Below, piece after piece: positions 1-7,760 of a DNA stretch of 64,000 nucleotides. The position numbers and the translations under genes are program-made. The DNA lies in the NCBI GenBank assembly GCA_942492825.1, contig OW818635.1, positions 1,860,001 to 1,924,000 of the forward strand, in the 5' to 3' direction. Numbering within the stretch: the stretch's first letter is position 1; every line of letters starts with the position of its first letter. Source of the stretch: GWE2-51-13 sp942492825. Lineage in GTDB: Bacteria; Bacillota_I; Bacilli_A; Erysipelotrichales; Erysipelotrichaceae. The notes beneath the pieces were generated by a model. That model saw nothing but the letters and a program-made list of their open reading frames with translations. It ran no database searches and was not told the origin of the DNA.

Positions 1-766
1 CCTCTATCACCGAAGGGACAAACACGATACAATATCTCTATAACGAGCTCAACGAGGTGGTGCGGGAAAACAATCAACGCGACAACAAAACTTTTGTTTA
101 CAACTATGACCTGGGAGGCAATCTTCTCAGCAAGGTCCAGTACGCCTATACCACCGGCACCTTAGGGACCCCGGTCAGTACGATTTCCTACGCTTATACC
201 AATTCGAATTGGAAAGACCTGCTGACTTCCTTCAACGGAAAAGCGATCACCTATGATGTCATCGGCAATCCCCTGACCTATGACGGTGGAACGTATGGAT
301 GGGAAGGACGCAAACTCACTTCCTTCAACAAGACCGGACTGGCGATTTCTTATGCCTACAACGAAAATGGGATCCGCACTTCCAAGACCGTTAACGGTGT
401 GAAAACGGACTACCGGTTATCCGGCGACAAAGTGACTTTTGAGAAAACCGGATCGGACACGATCTATTACGTCTACGACACCCAAGGCCAGTTGATTTCA
501 ATGATCCTCAACGGAACGGAATATGCCTATCTCCGCAATGCGCAAAACGACATCGTCGGACTGATCAACAGCGCTGGAACTCAAGTCGTTGCCTACACGT
601 ATTCCACCTGGGGCGAAGTGCTCACCGTCACCGGATCATTGGCATCGACTCTCGGGGCGAAGAATCCGTACCGTTATCGCGGATATCGCTACGACACGGA
701 AACTGGTCTCTACTATCTTCAGAGTCGCTACTACAACCCACAATGGGGAAGATTCTTGAATGCGGA
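1..766 (+). repeat. Rhs core direct repeat, copy 1
   Basis: Bases 1-766 match 2644-3409 with a constant offset of 2643 and no indels. I count roughly a dozen substitutions up to about base 690. Fourteen more are packed into about the last 70 bases, and similarity then stops at the core/tip junction. Confidence 0.9.
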
Positions 767-1376
767 CGCATTACTAAAAACTAGTCCAACATTCATTGAG
801 AACAACATCTTCTCATATAGTTTAAATAACCCCATTTCTTTTACAGATCCAAGCGGTAATAGTTTCAAAATTACAGATGAAGTAATAGCGATTACATATC
901 CAAATATTCCACCAAAAGCTATTGATGAGGCGCTTACTGCTGTTTTAACGACTTTAGTTAGTGGTGGAATTCTTATAGCTAAACAATCGTTGGAGAGAGT
1001 TGGTGAGCTATTCACAACTATGCCCACAAATCAAACGGTCTATGCCCTCGTTGATGGTGAAAAAAACGTACAGTATATCGGAAGAACCACAAATGAAGGT
1101 AAAAGAGAAGCCGCGCATAAAGCTAATCCAGCGCGTAGAAATTTAGAATTTGTGCCATTAGTAAGAAATCTAACCTATCCAGAAGCACGAGGACTAGAGC
1201 AAGTATTGATGTTGAGTTGCCACACCATTAATACTTTAAGTGATATGAATAATCAAATAAATGGAATCAATCCATTAAATCCAAGTATTGGTGAGTATAT
1301 GAGTGCAGCAAAAGGAACGCTGAAGTATTTTAAGAATATGATTGAAAATGAATATCTTAACTGGACAGGACAATAA
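1..1376 (+). CDS. Rhs-family polymorphic toxin, 3' part, GIY-YIG-like nuclease tip
   Basis: The frame is open from the left edge (first full codon at base 3), so the true start lies outside the window. The visible part holds YD/Rhs repeats and then the Rhs core hallmark RYRGYRYDTETGLYYLQS, followed by NPQWGRF near base 750. After that point the sequence becomes AT-rich and variable, as expected for a swappable toxin tip. The tip contains VYALVDG and QYIGRT, and then an EARGLEQ helix. This matches the order of GIY-YIG nuclease motifs (Y, YIG, R, metal-binding E). Rhs proteins form shells that deliver a C-terminal toxin to neighbouring cells. The nuclease activity is inferred from motif order only. 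The next gene, 12 bases downstream, is the likely immunity gene. Confidence 0.85.
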   Translation, partial: SITEGTNTIQYLYNELNEVVRENNQRDNKTFVYNYDLGGNLLSKVQYAYTTGTLGTPVSTISYAYTNSNWKDLLTSFNGKAITYDVIGNPLTYDGGTYGWEGRKLTSFNKTGLAISYAYNENGIRTSKTVNGVKTDYRLSGDKVTFEKTGSDTIYYVYDTQGQLISMILNGTEYAYLRNAQNDIVGLINSAGTQVVAYTYSTWGEVLTVTGSLASTLGAKNPYRYRGYRYDTETGLYYLQSRYYNPQWGRFLNADALLKTSPTFIENNIFSYSLNNPISFTDPSGNSFKITDEVIAITYPNIPPKAIDEALTAVLTTLVSGGILIAKQSLERVGELFTTMPTNQTVYALVDGEKNVQYIGRTTNEGKREAAHKANPARRNLEFVPLVRNLTYPEARGLEQVLMLSCHTINTLSDMNNQINGINPLNPSIGEYMSAAKGTLKYFKNMIENEYLNWTGQ

Positions 1377-1388
1377 GGAGGATTGAGC

Positions 1389-2315
1389 ATGGGCGCTTGG
1401 GGAACAAAGCTGTATCAGGATGATGTTTCACAAGATGTGAAGGAACAATATAAGGAACTGTTGAAAAAAGGAAAGAGTAATGAAGAAGCGACAAGGCAAA
1501 TTTTGAATGAGTATAAATTAGTCCTGAGTGATATTGATGATGGTCCGTTGTTTTGGTTCGCTTTGGCAGAGACACAGTGGAGTCTTGGTCGACTTCTTCC
1601 TGAAGTCAAAGAACAGGCTTTGGCTTGGATTGATAATGGATTAGATCAAGCTAGATGGGAAAAAGATAACCCGAAGAAAGCACCGGAAAGAAAGAAAATT
1701 CTGGAAGACTTGCGAGTAAAATTGAACTCTCCGATGCCGCCGATGAAGAAGATATCACAACCAAAAAGTTATAAATGTGAATGGAGAATCGGTGATGTCT
1801 ATGCCTATAAACTCGAGAATGATTATGCCCGCGAAAAGGGACTCTACGGTCGCTATTTCCTATTCCAAAAAATCGGCGAGAGAACTTACTATCCCGAACA
1901 CACGATTCCTGTGGTATGGGTTAAGATAACTGAAGGAGAGACTCTTCCTTCAAATGAGAAGGAGTACCTAGATTTGAAATATGTTGTAGTTGGGAAAACT
2001 CCTTCATTAATGCTATTTAAGTTGATTGACAAAAACCGTTCGATTGAAGATCAGCTCTTTGAAAAAACAGGAAGGCGATTCGATATTGATAAGTTGGGTC
2101 GGCTAGACGATTACAGAATATACTTGATCAATACATCAAGACGCACTATTCCAAAAAAATTAGTGTTTCTAGGTAATTTTTCAATTGAGAATCCGCCAAA
2201 GAATGATTTTGAGAAAGGCGGAGACTTCTGTTGTAACGGATTTCTTTGGAGATATTTTGATAACATTATGATTGATTTATACATGAAATTTAATTCATTC
2301 AATGATGAGAATTGA
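1389..2315 (+). CDS. DUF4259-like protein, putative immunity protein for the preceding Rhs tip
   Basis: The protein has 308 residues. I chose ATG at 1389 over TTG at 1383 because AAGGAGGA (1375-1382) sits at normal spacing from 1389. The N-terminus MGAWGTKLYQDD resembles the MGAWG start of the DUF4259 family. The rest is soluble, charged and helical in its first half (residues 15-120), with a second domain from about residue 130 rich in aromatic residues (WRIGDVYAYKLEND). No signal peptide or membrane segment is seen. The position 12 bases behind a toxin tip and the AT-rich composition shared with that tip suggest cytoplasmic immunity to the GIY-YIG-like nuclease. That role is inferred from position alone. 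DUF4259 proteins also occur elsewhere. Confidence 0.55.
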   Translation: MGAWGTKLYQDDVSQDVKEQYKELLKKGKSNEEATRQILNEYKLVLSDIDDGPLFWFALAETQWSLGRLLPEVKEQALAWIDNGLDQARWEKDNPKKAPERKKILEDLRVKLNSPMPPMKKISQPKSYKCEWRIGDVYAYKLENDYAREKGLYGRYFLFQKIGERTYYPEHTIPVVWVKITEGETLPSNEKEYLDLKYVVVGKTPSLMLFKLIDKNRSIEDQLFEKTGRRFDIDKLGRLDDYRIYLINTSRRTIPKKLVFLGNFSIENPPKNDFEKGGDFCCNGFLWRYFDNIMIDLYMKFNSFNDEN

Positions 2316-2453
2316 TTTGTTGTATAGAAAAGTATGTATGTTGGTATAGAGCGAGTATTTTAGAGCCAAATAGTATCAAAGAAGAACAAGAGAACTAGTT
2401 TTCTTCAATAGAGTCCTCGAACAAAATCCGAAATTACTTATCTATAATGCTAC

Positions 2454-4016
2454 GTGAATGTTTACGATGTGTTGGGACGGTTGACATCCAAGACCCGGAC
2501 CACGAATTCGACGACGCATACAACGACCTACACCTACACGGACCATCCCACCGACACCACACGCACCAGCACCCAACTCAGCAGCATTCAAAACGGCACC
2601 AGCACTCCGATTTCATATCTGTATGACGAAAATGGCAACATCACCTCTATCACCGAAGGGACAAACACGATACAGTATCTCTATAACGAGCTCAACGAGG
2701 TGGTGCGCGAAAACAATCAACGCGACAACAAAACTTTTGTTTACAACTATGACCTGGGAGGCAATCTTCTCAGCAAGATCCAATACGCCTATACCACCGG
2801 CACCTTAGGGACCCCGGTCAGTACGATTTCCTACGCTTATACCAATTCGAATTGGAAAGACCTGCTGACTTCCTTCAACGGAAAAGCGATCACCTATGAT
2901 GTCATCGGCAATCCCCTGACCTATGACGGTGGAACATATGGATGGAAAGGACGCAAACTCACTTCCTTCAACAAGACCGGACTGGCGATTTCTTATGCCT
3001 ACAACGAAAATGGGATCCGCACTTCCAAGACCGTTAACGGTGTGAAAACGGACTACCGGTTATCCGGCGACAAAGTGACTTTTGAGAAAACCGGATCGGA
3101 CACGATCTATTACGTCTACGACACCCAAGGCCAGTTGATTTCAATGATCCTCAACGGAACGGAATATGCCTATCTCCGCAACGCGCAGAACGACATCGTC
3201 GGACTGATCAACAGCGCTGGAACTCAAGTCGTTGCCTACACGTATTCCACCTGGGGCGAAGTGCTCACCGTCACCGGATCGTTAGCGTCGACTCTCGGGG
3301 CGAAGAATCCGTACCGTTATCGCGGATATCGCTATGATTCGGAAACCGGGCTTTATTACCTGCAAAGCCGATATTACAACCCACAATGGGGGAGATTCTT
3401 GAATGCGGATGTTGCTGATGTATTAACGGCAACGCCTACAGCGCTTACTGACAAAAATCTGTTTGCTTACTGTGACAACAATCCAGTTGTACGAAAAGAT
3501 AGCGGTGGTGCTTTTTGGGAAAGTGTATTTGACGTAATTTCTCTCGGTGCAAGTATTGTTGAAGTATGTGTTAATCCTGCTGATCCATGGGCATGGGCGG
3601 GGCTTGTCGGTGATTCTATCGATCTCATTCCGTTTATCACTGGAGTTGGTGAGGTTACAAGAGCTGTAAAGACAACCGTGAAAGTAGTTGACAAAGCAGA
3701 TGATGTTGTAGATTCTGCAAAAGCAATTTACAGAACCGCTGACGCAGCTAGCGACATTAGAAAAGCCACTGGATCATACGAAATTGTCTATAAAAGCGGT
3801 AAAAATTATGTTGGTAAAGGAGGATTCAATAGAGCAATCAAATCTGCTCAAAGATATGGTGATGATGTGCCAACATCAATTATGTGGAAATCTGCTCCGA
3901 ATAAAAAAGCTGCTTTTATTGATGAATTTCTAATGCAAGATTTAGGGAATGGCATTAAAAACAAGAACACATATAACAAAATATGGAGTCCGGGAAAGAG
4001 GTACTTAGTTAGATGA
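2454..4016 (+). CDS. Orphan Rhs core with alternative toxin tip (displaced Rhs fragment)
   Basis: The frame opens after a TAA at 2445-2447 and begins directly inside an Rhs repeat (VYDVLGRLTSKTR). There is a GTG at 2454 but no ribosome binding site in front of it, so this copy is probably not translated efficiently on its own. Residues 1-65 are YD repeats, 65-320 are the core shared with the upstream gene, and 320 onward is a different tip. That tip has a hydrophobic pre-toxin segment (DPWAWAGLVGDSIDLIPF, then GVGEVTRAVK) and ends in a small domain with YEIVYKSGKNYVGKG, a conserved FIDEF and NKIWSPGKRYL. The YxxxYKSGKNYVGKG pattern again suggests a GIY-YIG-type nuclease, different from the first. 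Orphan rhs tips of this kind become active by recombination with the main gene. The 138 bases before it (2316-2453) hold nothing I recognise. Confidence 0.75.
   Translation: MNVYDVLGRLTSKTRTTNSTTHTTTYTYTDHPTDTTRTSTQLSSIQNGTSTPISYLYDENGNITSITEGTNTIQYLYNELNEVVRENNQRDNKTFVYNYDLGGNLLSKIQYAYTTGTLGTPVSTISYAYTNSNWKDLLTSFNGKAITYDVIGNPLTYDGGTYGWKGRKLTSFNKTGLAISYAYNENGIRTSKTVNGVKTDYRLSGDKVTFEKTGSDTIYYVYDTQGQLISMILNGTEYAYLRNAQNDIVGLINSAGTQVVAYTYSTWGEVLTVTGSLASTLGAKNPYRYRGYRYDSETGLYYLQSRYYNPQWGRFLNADVADVLTATPTALTDKNLFAYCDNNPVVRKDSGGAFWESVFDVISLGASIVEVCVNPADPWAWAGLVGDSIDLIPFITGVGEVTRAVKTTVKVVDKADDVVDSAKAIYRTADAASDIRKATGSYEIVYKSGKNYVGKGGFNRAIKSAQRYGDDVPTSIMWKSAPNKKAAFIDEFLMQDLGNGIKNKNTYNKIWSPGKRYLVR
2644..3409 (+). 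repeat. Rhs core direct repeat, copy 2
   Basis: This is the partner of bases 1-766. Identity between the copies ends at GAATGCGGA (3401-3409), exactly where the two toxin tips diverge. Confidence 0.9.
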
Positions 4017-5017
4017 ACATACATGAAGAAATAACAGACTACAGTGTATTTGCGCAGCACCATTTGATTCGGGATGGGTATGAATTTAAACCATTAACAC
4101 ATCCGGCAAATATTTATGATGCAATCGTAATAAGAAATCCGGGAAGTATTCTTGGTAGTTATAGAATGCTAAAAACCAATCATTCGCTATCTGAACATAT
4201 AGAGTTGATTAACAAGTATAAACTTGAAAAGGCATATTTGTTATGTGAAGACATTTCATTTGTCACGAAATGCCCTACACTAAAATATATAAGCATAACA
4301 CCTGTAGATGAAGCCGGTGACAACTTTGATTTTTCGCCGTTATATGATATGCCTGAAATCAAATCACTTGAATGTAAAACACAATATGGCTCAAGAGATG
4401 AATTTACGAGCACAGTAGATTACAAAAATATTTCAGGGCTTGTAGATTTGTGCATTTCGGGAAAAGGTCATCTAAATTATCATCAAGTTAATAGTTTGAG
4501 GTCACTGAGAATTTCAAATTATCAGCACGATGACTTGACCAAAATGTTTAGCAGCAAGATCCTTGATTCCCTTTTGATAATTCAATGCAAAATTAAAACA
4601 TTGGATGGTATACAGCAATCTGATAGAATGCAATGCTTATATTTGGACTATAATCGATCGTTGCATGATATATTGGCATTAACTTCAGTGAAAAAAACAC
4701 TTAGGACTTTACGAATCGAAAACTGCCCGCAAATTCAGGACTTTTCAGTACTGCAAGAGTTGGAAAACCTTGAGACTCTTGTTTTGCTTGGGAAAAATGA
4801 ATTGCCAACCATTTCTTTCATAAGGAATTTGAAAAATCTTAAAACATTTGTTTTTAGCATGTCTGTCTTAGACGGTGATTTGAGCCCTTGCTTAAACTTG
4901 ACTTATGCATATTCACAATGCAATAGGAAATATTATAATCTAAAAAACGAGGAACTTCCCAAAAATCAATTTATTAGAGGTAATGAGGACATTGAGATGT
5001 GGAGACGTATGGAATAA
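4013..5017 (+). CDS. Leucine-rich-repeat-like protein, putative immunity protein for the orphan Rhs tip
   Basis: The ATG at 4013 overlaps the TGA of the preceding Rhs fragment (ATGA), which suggests translational coupling. The 334-residue protein has no signal peptide. Its second half carries irregular LRR-type units (ENLETLVLLG, LKNLKTFVFSM, KKTLRTLRIENCPQI). The codon use is AT-rich, like the tip and unlike the housekeeping genes further right. LRR or SUKH-like cytosolic proteins are common immunity proteins in polymorphic toxin loci, so I infer immunity to the second tip from coupling and position. The specific immunity family is not recognised. Confidence 0.6.
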   Translation: MNIHEEITDYSVFAQHHLIRDGYEFKPLTHPANIYDAIVIRNPGSILGSYRMLKTNHSLSEHIELINKYKLEKAYLLCEDISFVTKCPTLKYISITPVDEAGDNFDFSPLYDMPEIKSLECKTQYGSRDEFTSTVDYKNISGLVDLCISGKGHLNYHQVNSLRSLRISNYQHDDLTKMFSSKILDSLLIIQCKIKTLDGIQQSDRMQCLYLDYNRSLHDILALTSVKKTLRTLRIENCPQIQDFSVLQELENLETLVLLGKNELPTISFIRNLKNLKTFVFSMSVLDGDLSPCLNLTYAYSQCNRKYYNLKNEELPKNQFIRGNEDIEMWRRME

Positions 5018-5423
5018 TATCTAGCAATCTTACAAGCAACGAATTGTGGGTTCACAATTCTGCATGTCTGGATGAATTCTAAATTCTTTAAGGTTTGGAC
5101 TATCCCAAAAGCTGACATTTGTCGTCAAAAAGCAATACTTGCTACCTAATCTGGTGTAGTAATTCACCAAAAGATATCATCATTCTACTAACCGCTGTGC
5201 TGTGCCAGAACAGGTACTGTGTAGCGGTTTCTTCATTGCACACAGAAAATTTCAAGAACCCCGAATTTTTGGACAGAAGTTCAAAACTTCTGTTTTCATT
5301 TTTGAGATTTTTCCTCAATACGAAGTTTCTGAATAAACAGTCGAAAATCCCGATTTCATTGGTTAAATGCAATTTCGTTAAAAAACGCACAAATAATCGG
5401 GGTTAAACGCTTACATTTTTCTG

Positions 5424-5451
5424 TTGACAATTCCGGTCGGCATACTATAAT
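5424..5451 (+). promoter_or_regulatory. Promoter of the ribose/allose operon
   Basis: TTGACA at 5424-5429 and TATAAT at 5446-5451 are perfect consensus boxes with 16 bases between them. Both lie directly before the palindromic operators. Confidence 0.85.
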
Positions 5452-5458
5452 AACAAGT

Positions 5459-5483
5459 GAGAACGTTCCCAGGGAACGTTCCC
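5459..5483 (+). promoter_or_regulatory. Tandem LacI-type operators
   Basis: GGGAACGTTCCC (5472-5483) is a perfect 12-bp palindrome with the central CG typical of LacI-family sites. It is preceded by a second, nearly identical half-overlapping copy, GAGAACGTTCCC (5459-5470). Both sit at the expected transcription start, just before the lacI gene, so autoregulation and operon repression are likely. Confidence 0.75.
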
Positions 5484-5504
5484 ATCCGTGAAACGGGGGA
5501 TACG

Positions 5505-6476
5505 ATGACAGCGAAAGTTACGATTTTGGATCTCGAAAAAAAGTCAGGTATCTCGAAAACGACGATTTCCAGATATTTGCATGGCGTGAAAGTCAGTTCG
5601 GACAAAGCGCGGCGCATCGAAGAAGCGATCGCCGAGTGCGGTTATATCCGCAATAACTTCGCCCAGTTGTTACGTTCGTCTCAATCCAATTTGATCGCGG
5701 TCCTGATTCCGGATCTCGACAACCCGTTCTTTCTTAAGATCATCAAACGATTGGAAGAGTTGGCGGATAAACAAGGGAAAACCTTGATCATCAAGACAAC
5801 CAAACGATCGGTACAAGCCGAACTTGATACGATCTCGTTTGTGAGAGGATTCCGGGTCGAAGCCTTGTTTCTGTGTCGCAGCGAACTGGATGATGAAATG
5901 TTGGATGCGATTAAATTAGACATCCCGGTCATTTCCTTGGACCGTTCCTTCAAACATATCACGTCCATCCTCTCCAACAACTTCAAGAGCGGACATGACT
6001 TGAGTATGCATTTGATCCAACACTGTCAAGGCGAAGTGATGTTCTTCTCCCGCTTACATGAGAGCGATTCGGTTCATGAGCGGATCCGCGGATTCCAAGA
6101 AGCATGTATTCAAGCCGATAAGGTCGGCTATCAATACAAATATGATGTCGAACATGAGATCGATTTCGAAGATCTCTACAGTTTCGTCAAACAATACAAA
6201 ATCGAAGGGATCATCTGCCGTAACGATAACGAAGCGGTCAAGATCCTGGCGTATCTGAGCGATAAGGCAAACAAAGGGGAAATCAAGCCCATCAAGATAT
6301 GCGGCTTCGATAACATCGCGCTCTCCAAACACATGATTCCCAAGTTAACGACGGTGGATCAGCGGGTGGAAGAGATGTGCGACATCGCCTTCGACTTATT
6401 CAGTAACGATGATTGTTTCCCGCCAAGAACGATCATCCACGAAGCGGATCTGATCATCCGCGAAAGTACCCTATAG
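5505..6476 (+). CDS. LacI-family transcriptional repressor of the sugar operon
   Basis: The chosen ATG at 5505 follows GGGGGA (5495-5500). An upstream in-frame GTG at 5457 would place coding sequence across the operator and is rejected. The 323-residue protein has an N-terminal LacI helix-turn-helix (ILDLEKKSGISKTTISRYLHG), a hinge near residue 50, and a periplasmic-binding-protein-like sensor domain (LIAVLIPDLDNPFFLKII onward). It is the first gene of the operon and faces a tandem palindromic operator. The effector is probably ribose, allose or a phosphate of these, judged from the downstream genes. Confidence 0.9.
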   Translation: MTAKVTILDLEKKSGISKTTISRYLHGVKVSSDKARRIEEAIAECGYIRNNFAQLLRSSQSNLIAVLIPDLDNPFFLKIIKRLEELADKQGKTLIIKTTKRSVQAELDTISFVRGFRVEALFLCRSELDDEMLDAIKLDIPVISLDRSFKHITSILSNNFKSGHDLSMHLIQHCQGEVMFFSRLHESDSVHERIRGFQEACIQADKVGYQYKYDVEHEIDFEDLYSFVKQYKIEGIICRNDNEAVKILAYLSDKANKGEIKPIKICGFDNIALSKHMIPKLTTVDQRVEEMCDIAFDLFSNDDCFPPRTIIHEADLIIRESTL

Positions 6477-6487
6477 GAGGGATTCAC

Positions 6488-7372
6488 ATGAAACTCGGCG
6501 TCGTCGGAAGTATCAACATCGATATGGTCTACAAATTATCCCAGTTCCTTAAACAAGGAGAAACCCGTTTCGGTTCGGATTTCCAAGTCTTGATGGGTGG
6601 CAAAGGCGCCAACCAAGCCGTCATGATGAGCGCGTTGAATGACCATGTCGTCTTTCTCGGTGCGGTCGGAGCAGACAGCTTTGGCGAAGATGCGATCAAG
6701 CACTTAAAACAGAAAAACATCGACGTATCCTATATCTCCAAAAAGAAGGAGAATACCGGATTGGCGATCATCCAATTGGTCGACGGTGATAATTCCATCG
6801 CGGTCATCCCGGGAGCGAACATCCAGATCCAAAAAGAAGAAGTCGATCGTTTCCTGAATGAAAACACCGACTTAGGATTGGTCGTTACACAATTGGAAAC
6901 CAATCTAGACAGTGTCGCTTACCTGATCGAACAATGTAAAGAACGTAACATCCCGTTGATCCTCAATCCGGCGCCAGCCGCAAAACTGGCCGACGGAATC
7001 ATTGATCAAGTCGCGTATTTGATTCCCAACGAAACCGAGACCGAACTCTTGTTTGGATCCACGGATTATGAATCCTTGGTCAAACGTTACCAAGGCAAGT
7101 TATTGATCACGATGGGGAGCCAAGGCGTTATGTATTATGACGGAGAAAAGGCAACCGTCGCACCCTCACAGAAGTTAGAGGTCGTGGATACGACCGGAGC
7201 CGGGGATTCCTTCGTCGCAGGTTTCGCGACCGGAATCGCAAATCAAAAATCGATGAAAGAAGCCGTCGAATTAGGCATCAAGGTTGCTAGTCTGACATGC
7301 ATGAATATGGGGGCGCAAGGCGCCTATGACCAAGTAAGGAGTCAACTCAATGAAAAAGCACGGAATCATTAA
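6488..7372 (+). CDS. rbsK: Ribokinase
   Basis: This PfkB-family sugar kinase phosphorylates D-ribose to ribose 5-phosphate in the cytoplasm. The start is ATG at 6488, right after AGGAGG at the end of lacI. The 294-residue protein has the N-terminal signature GSINIDMVYKL, the substrate motif GGKGANQAV (about residues 36-46) and the C-terminal catalytic signature DTTGAGDSFVAGF, whose Asp is the base. The TMGSQG segment fits the nucleotide site. Length is normal for ribokinase. The stop overlaps the start of rbsD by 23 bases. Confidence 0.92.
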   Translation: MKLGVVGSINIDMVYKLSQFLKQGETRFGSDFQVLMGGKGANQAVMMSALNDHVVFLGAVGADSFGEDAIKHLKQKNIDVSYISKKKENTGLAIIQLVDGDNSIAVIPGANIQIQKEEVDRFLNENTDLGLVVTQLETNLDSVAYLIEQCKERNIPLILNPAPAAKLADGIIDQVAYLIPNETETELLFGSTDYESLVKRYQGKLLITMGSQGVMYYDGEKATVAPSQKLEVVDTTGAGDSFVAGFATGIANQKSMKEAVELGIKVASLTCMNMGAQGAYDQVRSQLNEKARNH

Positions 7373-7760
7373 TAGCGATATCGCGAAAGTATTGGTAGAT
7401 CTCGGACATACCGACCAAGTATGCATCGCCGATGCGGGATTACCGGTTCCGACCGGAACGCCGAAGATCGATTTAGCCTTGTCGAAAGGATTCCCGTCGT
7501 TTCTTGACGTATTGAAACTGGTCTTGGCCGACATGTGGATCGAAAAAGTCTATTTGGCGGAAGAAATAAAAGTAAACAACCCGAACGTATTGGCGGAAAT
7601 CGAAAAACTCGTATCCCCCGTCGAAATCGTATGGGTAACGCATACGGAATTCAAAGCGATGAGCAAAAATTCCAAAGCGATCATTCGCACGGGCGAAATG
7701 ACGCCGTACGCCAACATCATCCTACAGTCCAACGTCCACTTCACGGAGGATGCGGAATAA
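7350..7760 (+). CDS. rbsD: D-ribose pyranase
   Basis: This enzyme interconverts beta-pyranose and beta-furanose forms of ribose so that the kinase gets its substrate. The 136-residue protein starts MKKHGIINSDIAKVLVDLGHTD, with the catalytic His in GHTD and the typical DAGLPVP loop. The C-terminus has the conserved segment GEMTPYANIILQS. The ATG at 7350 lies inside the end of rbsK behind AAGGAG, and the stop TAA shares its last base with the ATG of the ABC ATPase gene (TAATG), so the three genes are translationally linked. Confidence 0.93.
   Translation: MKKHGIINSDIAKVLVDLGHTDQVCIADAGLPVPTGTPKIDLALSKGFPSFLDVLKLVLADMWIEKVYLAEEIKVNNPNVLAEIEKLVSPVEIVWVTHTEFKAMSKNSKAIIRTGEMTPYANIILQSNVHFTEDAE

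Larger units (their letters stand above)
5018..5504. other. Intergenic region between the Rhs island and the sugar operon
   Basis: This stretch of 487 bases contains no convincing gene. A perfect 8-bp inverted repeat with a 4-base loop lies at 5041-5060 (GAATTGTG/CACAATTC) just behind the LRR gene. It has no T-run, so it may be a weak stop or a protein site. Bases 5100-5410 are AT-rich and show only short open frames without ribosome binding sites. The last 80 bases carry the promoter and operators of the sugar operon. Confidence 0.6.

Noticed and set aside
4014..4016. TGA read as Trp (Mycoplasma-type code)
   Set aside because: Many genes end at TGA in ATGA overlaps with the next start, and reading through would fuse unrelated proteins.
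5041..5060. Inverted repeat GAATTGTG/CACAATTC as an intrinsic terminator
   Set aside because: No T-run follows. It is reported only as an inverted repeat of unknown role.
5119..5406. Open frame of 95 codons in the AT-rich gap after the Rhs island
   Set aside because: No ribosome binding site, odd composition (many Cys, Asn, Phe), overlapping open frames on the other strand, and no recognisable motif.
5457..5504. Longer N-terminus of the LacI repressor from GTG 5457
   Set aside because: It would translate the operator and the transcription start region. ATG 5505 has a proper ribosome binding site.
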